NCBI GenBank assembly: GCA_964400875.1
Contig: CAYNWK010000067.1
Span: 1-22,886, forward strand
Direction of reading: 5' to 3'
Source of the DNA: CAYNWK01 sp964400875
Lineage (GTDB): Bacteria; Chloroflexota; Anaerolineae; Anaerolineales; UBA4823
DNA: 22,886 nucleotides
The notes below the pieces were generated by a model that saw nothing but the letters and a program-made list of their open reading frames with translations, did not search any database and was not told where the DNA came from. This document shows positions 14,437-21,016 of the stretch, in pieces (within the stretch, counting starts at the first letter, position 1; the number at the start of each line of letters is the position of its first letter). Both the position numbers and the translations under genes were made by a program.

Positions 14437-15249
14437 ATGGCAAAACTGAGGGACAAATGGCCGCTGATCGGGCTTATCCCGATCGCCTTGATCTTATTCA
14501 GCGTGAGTCTCCCGGCGTCCGCCGCGCCCCAGCTGCAGCTCACGCCTTTCCCGACACCCACACCCAGACCGGACGGGCGCATCATCTACGTCGTCCAACC
14601 CGGGGATACGCTCTGGCGGGTCGCCGCCATCACCGGCGTCTCCCTGGACGACCTGCGCACCCTCAACAACCTGGGACCCGATGAGCCGATCATCCCGGAC
14701 CAGGAGCTGCTGATCGGCCTGGCCGGCCCCCCCGAGGCCACCGCCCCGCCGGCGGTCGCGCCGACTGCTGAGCCGACCCTGTCTCCTTCCACCGCGCAGC
14801 CGGGGTTCGGCACCCTGTGCGTGCTGCTGTTCGACGACCAGAACGGCGACTCGATCCGCCAGGAAGAGGAGCCCTCCATCCCTGGGGGCGAGCTCAGCGT
14901 CAGCAACCGGGCCGGGGATGTCTCGCAAACCGACACCACCACGGACGCCGCCGAACCGATGTGCTACGAGGATCTACCGGAAGGGAACTACAACCTGACC
15001 GTGGCCATCCCAGACGGCTACAATCCGACCACGGCGCTGAATTACAACCTGGATATGGAGGCGGGCAGGACCGCGCAGATCAATTTCGGCGCCCAGCCCA
15101 ACTCCGAGACCCTGGCTGAAGAGAGCGGGGCGACGGGCGAGAGCCGCTCCCCGCTGCTGGGCATTCTGGGAGCAGTGCTATTAGTGGGCGGTGTCGGCCT
15201 GGGGATCTTCGCCGGACGCCTGACCCGCAAGCCCAAAGAAGAAAGATAA
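14437..15249 (+). CDS. Secreted, membrane-anchored LysM / SdrD_B-like surface protein
   Basis: 270 residues. Residues 1-30 are a signal sequence (basic start, hydrophobic core, ends PASAA). Residues ~50-94 are a LysM domain (YVVQPGDTLWRVAAITGVSLDDLRTLNNL), which binds peptidoglycan-type glycans. Residues ~95-122 are a Pro/Thr/Ala linker. Residues ~124-219 form a beta-sandwich of the SdrD_B/Cna-B kind: it has an acidic, calcium-loop-like DDQNGDSIRQEEE near the start and LPEGNYNLTVAIPDGY later, plus two cysteines (C128 and C176) that could form a disulfide. Residues ~239-261 are a C-terminal membrane helix followed by a basic tail (RKPKEER), with no LPxTG sortase motif. It is likely a cell-envelope protein. 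The ATG at 14437 is chosen because it opens the signal sequence. Confidence 0.87.
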   Translation: MAKLRDKWPLIGLIPIALILFSVSLPASAAPQLQLTPFPTPTPRPDGRIIYVVQPGDTLWRVAAITGVSLDDLRTLNNLGPDEPIIPDQELLIGLAGPPEATAPPAVAPTAEPTLSPSTAQPGFGTLCVLLFDDQNGDSIRQEEEPSIPGGELSVSNRAGDVSQTDTTTDAAEPMCYEDLPEGNYNLTVAIPDGYNPTTALNYNLDMEAGRTAQINFGAQPNSETLAEESGATGESRSPLLGILGAVLLVGGVGLGIFAGRLTRKPKEER

Positions 15250-15251
15250 AA

Positions 15252-15291
15252 TTCGATCAAAAAAGCCCCGGCCGGGGCTTTTTTGATCGAA
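15252..15291. terminator. Strong bidirectional Rho-independent terminator
   Basis: A 40-nt perfect palindrome: the arms read TTCGATCAAAAAAGCCCCGG and its reverse complement. The GC-rich core is flanked by A6 and T6 runs, so it terminates in both directions. It sits between the convergent LysM and GT4 genes, 2 nt after the LysM-gene stop. Confidence 0.95.
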
Positions 15292-15320
15292 CCTTGATTT
15301 GCAGGTAACTCTTCCGTTGT

Positions 15321-16385
15321 TCAAGACAGCTTGTGATACGCCTCCAGCAAGGCCCGGCCAAAAGCTGGAACGCCCCAAGTCTGAACACGCTCGGCGGCGG
15401 ACTGGAGCAGCTGCTCACGCACCTCGTCCTCGACGATCACGGTGATCAGCGCCGCCCCCATCGCCCGGTCGTCTTCACCGGGGACCAGGTAGGCCGCCGG
15501 GCCGACCATGGCGCTGGAAAGGCCGGTGTCCAGGGCCACCACCGGCGCGCCGCTGGCCAGCGCGTGGCGCACGGGCCCGCCCCATGGGGTAACCGGGGCC
15601 GGGTGAAACAGCGCCGAAGCGCGGCGGTAAAGCGCCGGGATCTCCGGGGGAACCAACGGAGGCAGGATGAGCACGGTGCCGCCCAGATCGACCTGGTCCA
15701 GCCATTCGCTCAAGCGACGGCGGGGACCTGGCTCCAGGCCCAAGATCAGCAGTGGGTAATACGCGCCGACCGACCCCGCCGCCCAGCTCCACGCTTCCAG
15801 GATGCGGCGCAGCCAGAGCTCGTCCCCCGGCCCGTGGTAGAGCACGTAGGTCTCCGGGAGCTCCAGCCGGGACAGGTCTACCTCCCGTTCAACCTCCGGC
15901 CGCAAGAAGTCAGGATGGACAACCGGGGGCAGTTTTACGAGCGGAGCGGATGTTCCCGGCGCGGGCAGGTCGGACGGCCAGAACAGAGCCCTGGCGCGGG
16001 CCAGCCCGCCCTGGGCCAGCGCGCCGCCCAGGCGGGCGGCAAAGTGTTCCGGGCGGCCGGCTTCGTAACCGCTGGGGCTGACCACACAATTCCCCCAACC
16101 GAATAACGGCGCAGCCGGGGAGGTCAGGTGCAGTAGATCCACTTTTTCACGGTGAGCCAGGCGCGGCAGGAGGCGCTGCTCCCAGTTAAGCCGGGCGTAG
16201 GCCACCGGCTCGACAGGCTCAACGAGCGTTGCAACTTCAGGCAGCCAACCTGGCGGCTCGCCCGGCAGGGCGATGAGCGGTTCGACCTCGTCGGGCAGGT
16301 GAGCCAGCAGCGCCAGCAGGTGCAGAGCCGCGGGCCCTTCCGGGCGGTGCAGCAGCGGCCAGCCATCGTAAAGCGCCCTGACCAT
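15321..16385 (-). CDS. GT-B glycosyltransferase (GT4-like)
   Basis: 354 residues of a GT-B-fold glycosyltransferase. The N-terminal strand reads ALYDGWPLLHRPEGPAALHLLALLAHLP, like the start of bacterial GT4 enzymes. The C-terminal domain shows ETYVLYHGPGDELWLRRILEAW, VLILPPLVPPEIPALYRRASALFHPAPVTPWGGPVRHALASGAPVVALDTGLSSAMVGPAAYLVPGED, which is the usual nucleotide-sugar-binding region. The expected second Glu of an EX7E motif is replaced (WGGPVRHALASG), so activity or donor use may be unusual. I chose ATG 16385, which starts just before strand 1 and lies 8 nt after the galE stop; a GTG at 16436 would overlap galE by 43 nt. It is last in the leftward galE-containing run. Acceptor unknown. Confidence 0.78.
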   Translation of the reverse strand: MVRALYDGWPLLHRPEGPAALHLLALLAHLPDEVEPLIALPGEPPGWLPEVATLVEPVEPVAYARLNWEQRLLPRLAHREKVDLLHLTSPAAPLFGWGNCVVSPSGYEAGRPEHFAARLGGALAQGGLARARALFWPSDLPAPGTSAPLVKLPPVVHPDFLRPEVEREVDLSRLELPETYVLYHGPGDELWLRRILEAWSWAAGSVGAYYPLLILGLEPGPRRRLSEWLDQVDLGGTVLILPPLVPPEIPALYRRASALFHPAPVTPWGGPVRHALASGAPVVALDTGLSSAMVGPAAYLVPGEDDRAMGAALITVIVEDEVREQLLQSAAERVQTWGVPAFGRALLEAYHKLS

Positions 16386-16393
16386 CTCAGCCG

Positions 16394-17371
16394 TCAATCC
16401 GGGTAACCATTCGGGTGCGCTCGCCTCCAGTCCCACGCGCTGGCGATGATCGCCTCCAGGTCGGGGGTCTCCGGCTGCCAGCCCAATTCCCGGCGGATGC
16501 GCTCAGCTGAAGCCACCAGATGGGCCGGGTCGCCGGAGCGGCGCGGGGCGACCTCGGCCGGGATCGGCTTCCCGGTCACCCGGCGGGCGGCCTCGATCAC
16601 TTGCAGCACGGAGTAGCCGGCGCCGTTTCCCAGGTTGTAGACCAGGCGGTCGCGATCCTCCAGCGCTTCGAGCGCTAGAAGGTGGGCGGAGACCAGGTCG
16701 CCGATGTGGATGTAGTCGCGCACGCAGGTGCCGTCCGGGGTGGGGTAATCGTCCCCGAAGACCTGGATCTGCGGGCGCTGCCCCAGCGCGACCTGCAGCA
16801 CCAGGGGAATTAAATGCGTCTCCGGCTGGTGGTCCTCGCCGCGCCCGGCCAGCGCCCCGGCGGCGTTGAAGTAGCGCAGCGCGGCGAAGCGCAGCCCGTG
16901 GATCCGCCGGTACCAGTCCAGCGCCTGCTCGACCATCAGCTTGGTCTGCCCGTAAACGTTGTTGGGTCTTAACGTGGAGTCCTCGTCGAGCGGTTCATCG
17001 CTGGAAGCATACACCGCGGCGGTGGAGGAGAGCACGAAGCGGCGCACGCCGGCGCTCACGGCGGCTTCGATCAAAATTAAAGAATTGGCCAGGTTGTTTT
17101 GAAAGTATTTACCCGGAACGCGCATGCTCTCTCCAGCCTCGATGAAGGCGGCGAAATGCAAGATCGCCTCGATCGATCGCTCGGCTAAAACCGCCTCCAG
17201 TGCGCTCCGGTCCGCCAGATCGGACTGGATGAACTGCGCATCGTCAGGAACCGCGGCGCGATGCCCGGTGACCAGCGAGTCGTAAACGGTCACGCGGTGG
17301 CCGGCCTTCAGCAAAGCCGCAGCGGCGGCCGATCCGATGTAGCCGGCGCCGCCGGTAACGAGGACGTTCAT
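16394..17371 (-). CDS. galE: UDP-glucose 4-epimerase
   Basis: 325-residue extended SDR enzyme that interconverts UDP-glucose and UDP-galactose with bound NAD. NAD loop VTGGAGYIGS at 5-14; catalytic residues in LSSTAAVY (115-121) and Y140-x3-K144 (VYGQTK); FNAAGA and CVRDYIHIGDL are family hallmarks, as is YNLGNGAGYSVLQVI. Full length. The ATG at 17369-17371 lies 1 nt after the stop of the thioesterase gene, so it is co-translated in a leftward operon (thioesterase, galE, GT4). Together with ugd in the same window it points to UDP-sugar supply for surface glycans. Related UDP-GlcNAc or UDP-glucuronate epimerases share this fold, but the sequence reads as GalE. Confidence 0.93.
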   Translation of the reverse strand: MNVLVTGGAGYIGSAAAAALLKAGHRVTVYDSLVTGHRAAVPDDAQFIQSDLADRSALEAVLAERSIEAILHFAAFIEAGESMRVPGKYFQNNLANSLILIEAAVSAGVRRFVLSSTAAVYASSDEPLDEDSTLRPNNVYGQTKLMVEQALDWYRRIHGLRFAALRYFNAAGALAGRGEDHQPETHLIPLVLQVALGQRPQIQVFGDDYPTPDGTCVRDYIHIGDLVSAHLLALEALEDRDRLVYNLGNGAGYSVLQVIEAARRVTGKPIPAEVAPRRSGDPAHLVASAERIRRELGWQPETPDLEAIIASAWDWRRAHPNGYPD

Positions 17372-17372
17372 C

Positions 17373-17783
17373 TCAAGCGGACGCCTGCCGCTTGGATTCG
17401 ACCCGGCGCAGGAAGCGAGCTTCGTCGATCACCACGCGCCTGTGGGTGCCCTGGCCGACCAGCTCTTGCGCGTCGCGAGCTTCCACAGCGAAAGTCACCC
17501 TGTTCCTTTCCACCTGCTGCACCTCGCTGCGCACGCGCACCTCGGCGCCCACCGGCGTGGGAGCCAGGTGCTCCACTTGCACCAGCACGCCCACGCTGGA
17601 AGTACCCTGCGGCAGGCGCTCGGCCAACAGGCGGTGGGAGACCCGCTCCATAAAGGCGATCATCCACGGGGTCGCCAGGACGCGGGAGGAGCCGCTGCCG
17701 ACATGGATGGCGGTCTGCTCATCACCGACCGGGAAGGTCTCCTCCCGGCTCATCCCCGGACGAATTAATTCGGTTAAATCCAT
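17373..17783 (-). CDS. FlK-like hotdog-fold thioesterase
   Basis: 136 residues resembling fluoroacetyl-CoA thioesterase (FlK) of Streptomyces cattleya. The catalytic residues of FlK (T42, E50, H76, plus G69) have counterparts here at T38, E46, H72 and G65, all with the same offset of 4. The surrounding sequence reads ATPWMIAFMERVSH, GTSSVGVLVQVEHLAPTPVG and TFAVEARDAQELVGQGTHRR. Members hydrolyse small acyl-CoA esters; fluoroacetate specificity is peculiar to FlK and cannot be assumed here. Start: ATG 17783 with GGAG 7 nt upstream. It is followed 1 nt later by galE. The link between a thioesterase and sugar genes is unexplained. Confidence 0.85.
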   Translation of the reverse strand: MDLTELIRPGMSREETFPVGDEQTAIHVGSGSSRVLATPWMIAFMERVSHRLLAERLPQGTSSVGVLVQVEHLAPTPVGAEVRVRSEVQQVERNRVTFAVEARDAQELVGQGTHRRVVIDEARFLRRVESKRQASA

Positions 17784-17810
17784 CGGATCGCTCCCAAAGT
17801 GTATTCATAA

Positions 17811-17832
17811 GGGTTGGGGTAACTTCCAACCC
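17811..17832 (-). terminator. Short hairpin after the GT2 gene
   Basis: GGGTTGG (17811-17817) pairs with CCAACCC (17826-17832). Read in the direction of transcription it lies just after the GT2 stop and is followed by a short A/T-rich stretch. It could partly separate GT2 from the thioesterase-galE-GT4 run. Confidence 0.4.
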
Positions 17833-17837
17833 CCTTC

Positions 17838-18866
17838 TCAAGCTGCGCTAAACCAATCTCGCCCCTCGCGCAGGCCAAAGCCCTCCAACTGGACGCGGAT
17901 CAAGGCCCTGGCCCCGCGGGCGCCCACCGCAGCCAATACCAGCGGGCTGCGGTATCGCCGCCACCAGCCGGGCAGCGCTTCCGGGGGCAGGATCGGGCAG
18001 CCGCGCCTTTTCCGGCCGATCTTGGCCGGGTCCACGTCCACGAAAGCGACCAGCGGCGCGCCCTGGCGGACCAGGTGTTTGCTCAGGCGCCGGCCCATCA
18101 TCCCAGCGCCCCAGACGATCAGCGCGTCGCGATCCCGGAGCGGGCCGCGCGCCAGGTAGTAAGCCTTGGCGCGCAAGAAGTTTTCCAGCGAGTAGCGCCC
18201 GTCGGTGCGGGTCAGGCGGTCCGGGCGTTCGCGCCAATCCAACAAGTATTCCGGCACCTTGGCGAAGCGGACGCCTGCCAGATACAGGCGCAGCCACAGA
18301 TCGTAGTCCTCTGCCCAGCCGCGGTCCTGGTAGCCGCCCGCCGCGAGGATCGGCGCCCGGCGGTAGGTCACGCTGGGATGCGGTAGCGGGCTTTCCACGA
18401 AAATCTCGCGGCGGATGTCCTCCGGTTCCACCAACCCGTTGAGCCAATCGAGGTAAATGGCGAAGCCCTGGCGGACGTCCTCGGCGGGGAAAGCTCGCAC
18501 CAGACAGCCTACCACGGCGACCTCGGGATGGCTCTCCATATAAGTCACCTGGAGCGCTAAGCGATCGGGATGGGCGCGATCGTCGCTGTCCATGCGGACC
18601 ACGAGCGGCGCCCGGCAGGCGCGCAGGCCGGCGTCCAGCGCGGCGACCACCCCGCCGTGCGTCCTCGGTATCACCTGCAGGCGGCTGTCACGGCCCGCCC
18701 AGGCCTGCAAGATCGCCAGGGTGTCATCCGTCGAGCCGTCGTCCACGGCGATGATCTCAAAATCCGTGTAAGACTGCGCCGCCAAGCTCTCCATGGCCTC
18801 CGCCAGAGTCACTGCGGCGTTATAGCAGGGCATCAGCACCGATACGACCGGCCGGGAAGTGGTCAT
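17838..18866 (-). CDS. Family 2 glycosyltransferase with C-terminal Rossmann-like domain
   Basis: 342 residues. Residues 1-240 are a GT-A family 2 glycosyltransferase: VVSVLMPCYNAAVTLAEAMESL, AVDDGSTDDT (D42-D43), the metal-binding D93-S-D95 in VVRMDSDDRAHPDR, and the catalytic ED in WAEDYDLWLR (E186-D187). Residues ~247-342 form an added domain, DALIVWGAGMMGRRLSKHL with VAFVDVDPAKIGRKRRGCPILPPEAL, that looks like a Rossmann nucleotide-binding fold resembling PglD N-terminal and C-methyltransferase C-terminal domains. The ATG at 18866 opens the glycosyltransferase domain; the longer in-frame extension upstream lacks family character. Acts on a sugar nucleotide at the inner membrane face; donor and acceptor unknown. 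It is first in the leftward sugar cluster. Confidence 0.87.
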   Translation of the reverse strand: MTTSRPVVSVLMPCYNAAVTLAEAMESLAAQSYTDFEIIAVDDGSTDDTLAILQAWAGRDSRLQVIPRTHGGVVAALDAGLRACRAPLVVRMDSDDRAHPDRLALQVTYMESHPEVAVVGCLVRAFPAEDVRQGFAIYLDWLNGLVEPEDIRREIFVESPLPHPSVTYRRAPILAAGGYQDRGWAEDYDLWLRLYLAGVRFAKVPEYLLDWRERPDRLTRTDGRYSLENFLRAKAYYLARGPLRDRDALIVWGAGMMGRRLSKHLVRQGAPLVAFVDVDPAKIGRKRRGCPILPPEALPGWWRRYRSPLVLAAVGARGARALIRVQLEGFGLREGRDWFSAA

Positions 18867-18919
18867 CAGGGATCGATTGTACCTGAAAAGGGTTCTTCGG
18901 GAATCTCCATGAAAGTGGG

Positions 18920-18976
18920 TTGGAGCGGGAATTAGATGCGGTATGATTAAACCTTGGCGCCAGGAGACATGGCGCC
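18920..18976 (+). promoter_or_regulatory. Candidate mscS promoter and paired GGCGCC sites
   Basis: TTGGAG (18920-18925) and TATGAT (18942-18947) with a 16-nt spacer could form a promoter for mscS. Just downstream, GGCGCC occurs at 18956-18961 and 18971-18976, 15 nt apart centre to centre, which can form a hairpin or bind a dimeric regulator. Confidence 0.3.
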
Positions 18977-19063
18977 GCGTCCCCCAAAAAGACGCCATCA
19001 ATTGAACCTATTTAAGCCTGACCACCTGGAACCATCCTGGAGGTGTAATAGAAGGAGGAAGAA

Positions 19064-19903
19064 ATGACTGGCTTATCCACAGCAGTCCAAAAATGGGTCG
19101 AGGACTTTTTCTTATTTCTGCCCAGCCTGATCGCCGCTCTGGTCATCTTTATCTTGGGCCTGGTCGCCGCCGGGGTCGTAGGGAGCCTGGTACAGCGCGG
19201 CCTTAAACGGCGCAATGCCGATCCCGAAATCGTTATCTTGCTGACCAAAATCACCCGTTGGACGATGATCATCCTGGGTACGACGATCGCCCTGCAGCAG
19301 GTCAATTTCAACCTGACGGCATTCCTGACCGGCCTAGGGATCGTTGGCTTCACCATCGGCTTCGCCCTGCAAGATGTGAGCAAGAACTTCGTCGCGGGAG
19401 TCCTGCTGTTGATCCAGCAGCCTTTCGATATCGGCGACGCCATCGAGGTCTCGGACTTCGTCGGCACGGTGCTTGAGATCTCCCTGCGGGCCACCGAGAT
19501 CCGCACCCTGGATGGCCGGCACGTGTTTATCCCCAACGGCGACGTTTTTACCAACCCGATCACCAACTTCACACGCGCCGCCAGCCGGCGCGCCGAGGTC
19601 AGCGTGGGCGTGGATTACGCCAGCGACCTGGAGCACGTGCGCCAAACCGCGATCGCGGCGGTCTCCGGGGTGAAAGGGCTGCTCCAGGACCCCGCGCCCG
19701 TGGTGGTCTACCAGAACTTCGGCAGCACGACCATCGATTTCACCCTGTACTTCTGGGTGGACAACCGGGAGTCCGATCCACCGTCCGCGCAAAATGAAGC
19801 CATCGCAGCGATCAAGGTGGCCTTCGAGCAGGCGGGGATCGAGATGCCCTTCCCCACCCAGACGATCCAATTCAAGAAGCTCGAGGAGCTGCCGGCGGGA
19901 TGA
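19064..19903 (+). CDS. mscS: Small-conductance mechanosensitive channel, MscS family
   Basis: 279 residues, close to the E. coli MscS size (286). Three membrane helices are visible (~17-41, ~63-81 and the pore helix ~88-117). The pore-helix segment reads LTGLGIVGFTIGFALQDVSKNFVAGVLLLIQQPFDIGDAIEV, the family signature rich in Gly/Ala. The cytoplasmic beta domain follows: VGTVLEISLRATEIRTLDGRHVFIPNGDVFTNPITNFTR. It opens under membrane tension and releases solutes on hypo-osmotic shock. Start: ATG 19064 with AGGAGG 5 nt upstream, a strong site. Its stop overlaps the start of the selenocysteine-type redoxin gene (ATGA), so both are probably made from one mRNA. Confidence 0.94.
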   Translation: MTGLSTAVQKWVEDFFLFLPSLIAALVIFILGLVAAGVVGSLVQRGLKRRNADPEIVILLTKITRWTMIILGTTIALQQVNFNLTAFLTGLGIVGFTIGFALQDVSKNFVAGVLLLIQQPFDIGDAIEVSDFVGTVLEISLRATEIRTLDGRHVFIPNGDVFTNPITNFTRAASRRAEVSVGVDYASDLEHVRQTAIAAVSGVKGLLQDPAPVVVYQNFGSTTIDFTLYFWVDNRESDPPSAQNEAIAAIKVAFEQAGIEMPFPTQTIQFKKLEELPAG

Positions 19904-20370
19904 GCCTCTCAACCGGCGATCCGGCCCCCGATTTCAGCCTAGTGGGCGTCGATGGAAAGCCCGTCAGCCTGTCTGCTTTCCGGGGAAAACAGCACGTGGT
20001 GCTGGTCTTTAACCGCGGTTTCTTCTGACCGTACTGCCGGCGGCACCTGGCGCAGTTGCGCCGTGACTACCAGGAGTTCGTCGAGAGGGGCGCGGAAATC
20101 ATCGTGATCGGCCCTGACGAACGAGACTCCTTCGCCTATCACTGGCGGCGCGGCGCATACCCCTTCATCGGCCTGCCGGACCCGGACAATGCAGTCGCCG
20201 ATCAATACGGGCAGCAGGTCAAGCTGATCCAGATGGGCCGCATGCCGGCCCTGTTCATCATCGACCGCCAGGGGGCGGTCCGTTTCGCGCATTACGGAGA
20301 GTCCATGCAGGATATCGTCTCTAACCGGGGGGTGCTGGGGATTTTGGATGCCCTAAACCAATCAGATTAA
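19900..20370 (+). CDS. Peroxiredoxin-like protein with in-frame TGA (probable selenocysteine, U-x-x-C)
   Basis: AhpC/TSA-type thioredoxin-fold redoxin of 156 residues if TGA at 20026-20028 (codon 43) is read through. The upstream part, GDPAPDFSLVGVDGKPVSLSAFRGK then VVLVFNRGFF, is the normal peroxiredoxin start. TGA follows, then PYCRRHLAQLRRDYQEF, and the frame stays open to TAA at 20368-20370 with IVIGPDERDSF, FIGLPDPDNAVADQYG and MPALFIIDRQGAVRFAHYG, all family-like. Relatives have C-P-x-C at this point, so TGA replaces the first cysteine. TGA is a normal stop elsewhere in this window (hutU, menG), so selenocysteine fits better than a recoded genome. A SECIS-like hairpin follows. The ATG at 19900 overlaps the mscS stop (ATGA). 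Alternative: a single TGC-to-TGA nonsense mutation or sequencing error. A truncated model starting at TTG 20056 would lose the active site. Confidence 0.82.
20044..20065 (+). promoter_or_regulatory. Candidate bacterial SECIS element in the redoxin gene
   Basis: Starting 16 nt after TGA: CAC (20044-20046) pairs with GTG (20063-20065), CT (20047-20048) bulges, GGCGC (20049-20053) pairs with GCGCC (20058-20062), and the apical loop is AGTT (20054-20057). Bacterial SECIS elements, best known from E. coli fdhF, lie inside the coding region just after UGA and need a bulged U and a G-U in the small apical loop. Here the bulged U is +20 and the loop G is +27, close to fdhF in layout. It would bind SelB. 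Confidence 0.7.
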
Positions 20371-20417
20371 TTATTCCCCGCCGTACTCGGATTGACGGCC
20401 ATCTTTAAGACGCTTAA

Positions 20418-20473
20418 AGTCCCCGGCGTTTGTTCAACGAGCTCGATGGCTGATCAACAAAGCGCCGGGGACT
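20418..20473. terminator. Long stem-loop between convergent genes
   Basis: AGTCCCCGGCG (20418-20428) plus TTTGTT (20429-20434) pairs with AACAAA (20456-20461) plus CGCCGGGGACT (20463-20473), with one bulged base (20462), for 17 pairs and a 21-nt loop. A smaller inverted repeat, CTTTAAG/CTTAAAG at 20403-20419, overlaps its left arm. Placed between the redoxin and the membrane-protein gene, it likely ends both transcripts. No strong T-run. Confidence 0.65.
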
Positions 20474-20509
20474 AATTAAATTCGTGGATTAAATCTCCCC
20501 GATCAAACA

Positions 20510-21016
20510 TTACGTCTCGTACTGCCAGATCAGCACCTGAACGATGAAGCCCAGGATCAAGAACAGTAAGAAGACCACATCCCGAGAGAGCATTGCGATG
20601 CTCAACACCTCGGTAACCATGACGGTACCAACAAAAGTGGAAAGCACAATCAGGGTAAAGTCATGCCACAGCCACAAGAGCAGCAGGCTGACGAACCCGG
20701 CGCCCACCGCCCACTGCCAGGTCAACCAGCTGGTATCCCAACCCATCAGAACCGGGAGCGCGGTGATCAGGTAAGCGCCGGCGATCAGGATAGCCAGGAA
20801 AACGGAAGGCCCTTCCAGGTAAAGGCCCAGGATCACCCCCAGGACCATCGAGGCCAGGGTAAAGATCAACAAATCCATGCCCGGGTCAATGGGGAAGTAG
20901 TTCTGCCGGGCGACGAAATCACCCACGATGAAACTGATGCCGCCTACGTAGATCCAGGGCAGCTTGCGCCCGATGAGCAGCATCAAGAACCCGATAGAAA
21001 AGGCTACGATCTGCAT
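20510..21016 (-). CDS. Small polytopic membrane protein of unknown function
   Basis: 168 residues with about six hydrophobic stretches (near 2-15, 21-34, 47-66, 71-91, 100-117 and 120-165, the last long enough for two helices). The start MQIVAFSIGFLMLLIGRKLPWIYVGGISFIVGDFVAR resembles the LxGRxLxWxxVGxxGFxxG opening of TMEM198/DUF4203-type membrane proteins, a family with no settled function; this is a weak resemblance. Start: ATG 21016 with GAGG 7 nt upstream; this site lies in a 10-bp palindrome AGAGGCCTCT (21019-21028). It is convergent to the redoxin gene and appears to be monocistronic. Confidence 0.78.
   Translation of the reverse strand: MQIVAFSIGFLMLLIGRKLPWIYVGGISFIVGDFVARQNYFPIDPGMDLLIFTLASMVLGVILGLYLEGPSVFLAILIAGAYLITALPVLMGWDTSWLTWQWAVGAGFVSLLLLWLWHDFTLIVLSTFVGTVMVTEVLSIAMLSRDVVFLLFLILGFIVQVLIWQYET

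Noticed and set aside
20026..20028. TGA read as tryptophan (alternative genetic code)
   Set aside because: TGA serves as a normal stop for several intact genes here (menG, hutU, the CcmC-like gene, mscS), and the position matches a conserved cysteine, not tryptophan.
20056..20370. Separate 104-residue gene starting at TTG 20056
   Set aside because: It begins in the middle of a redoxin fold without the active site and has no ribosome binding site. The sequence upstream in the same frame is clearly the N-terminal half of the same protein.
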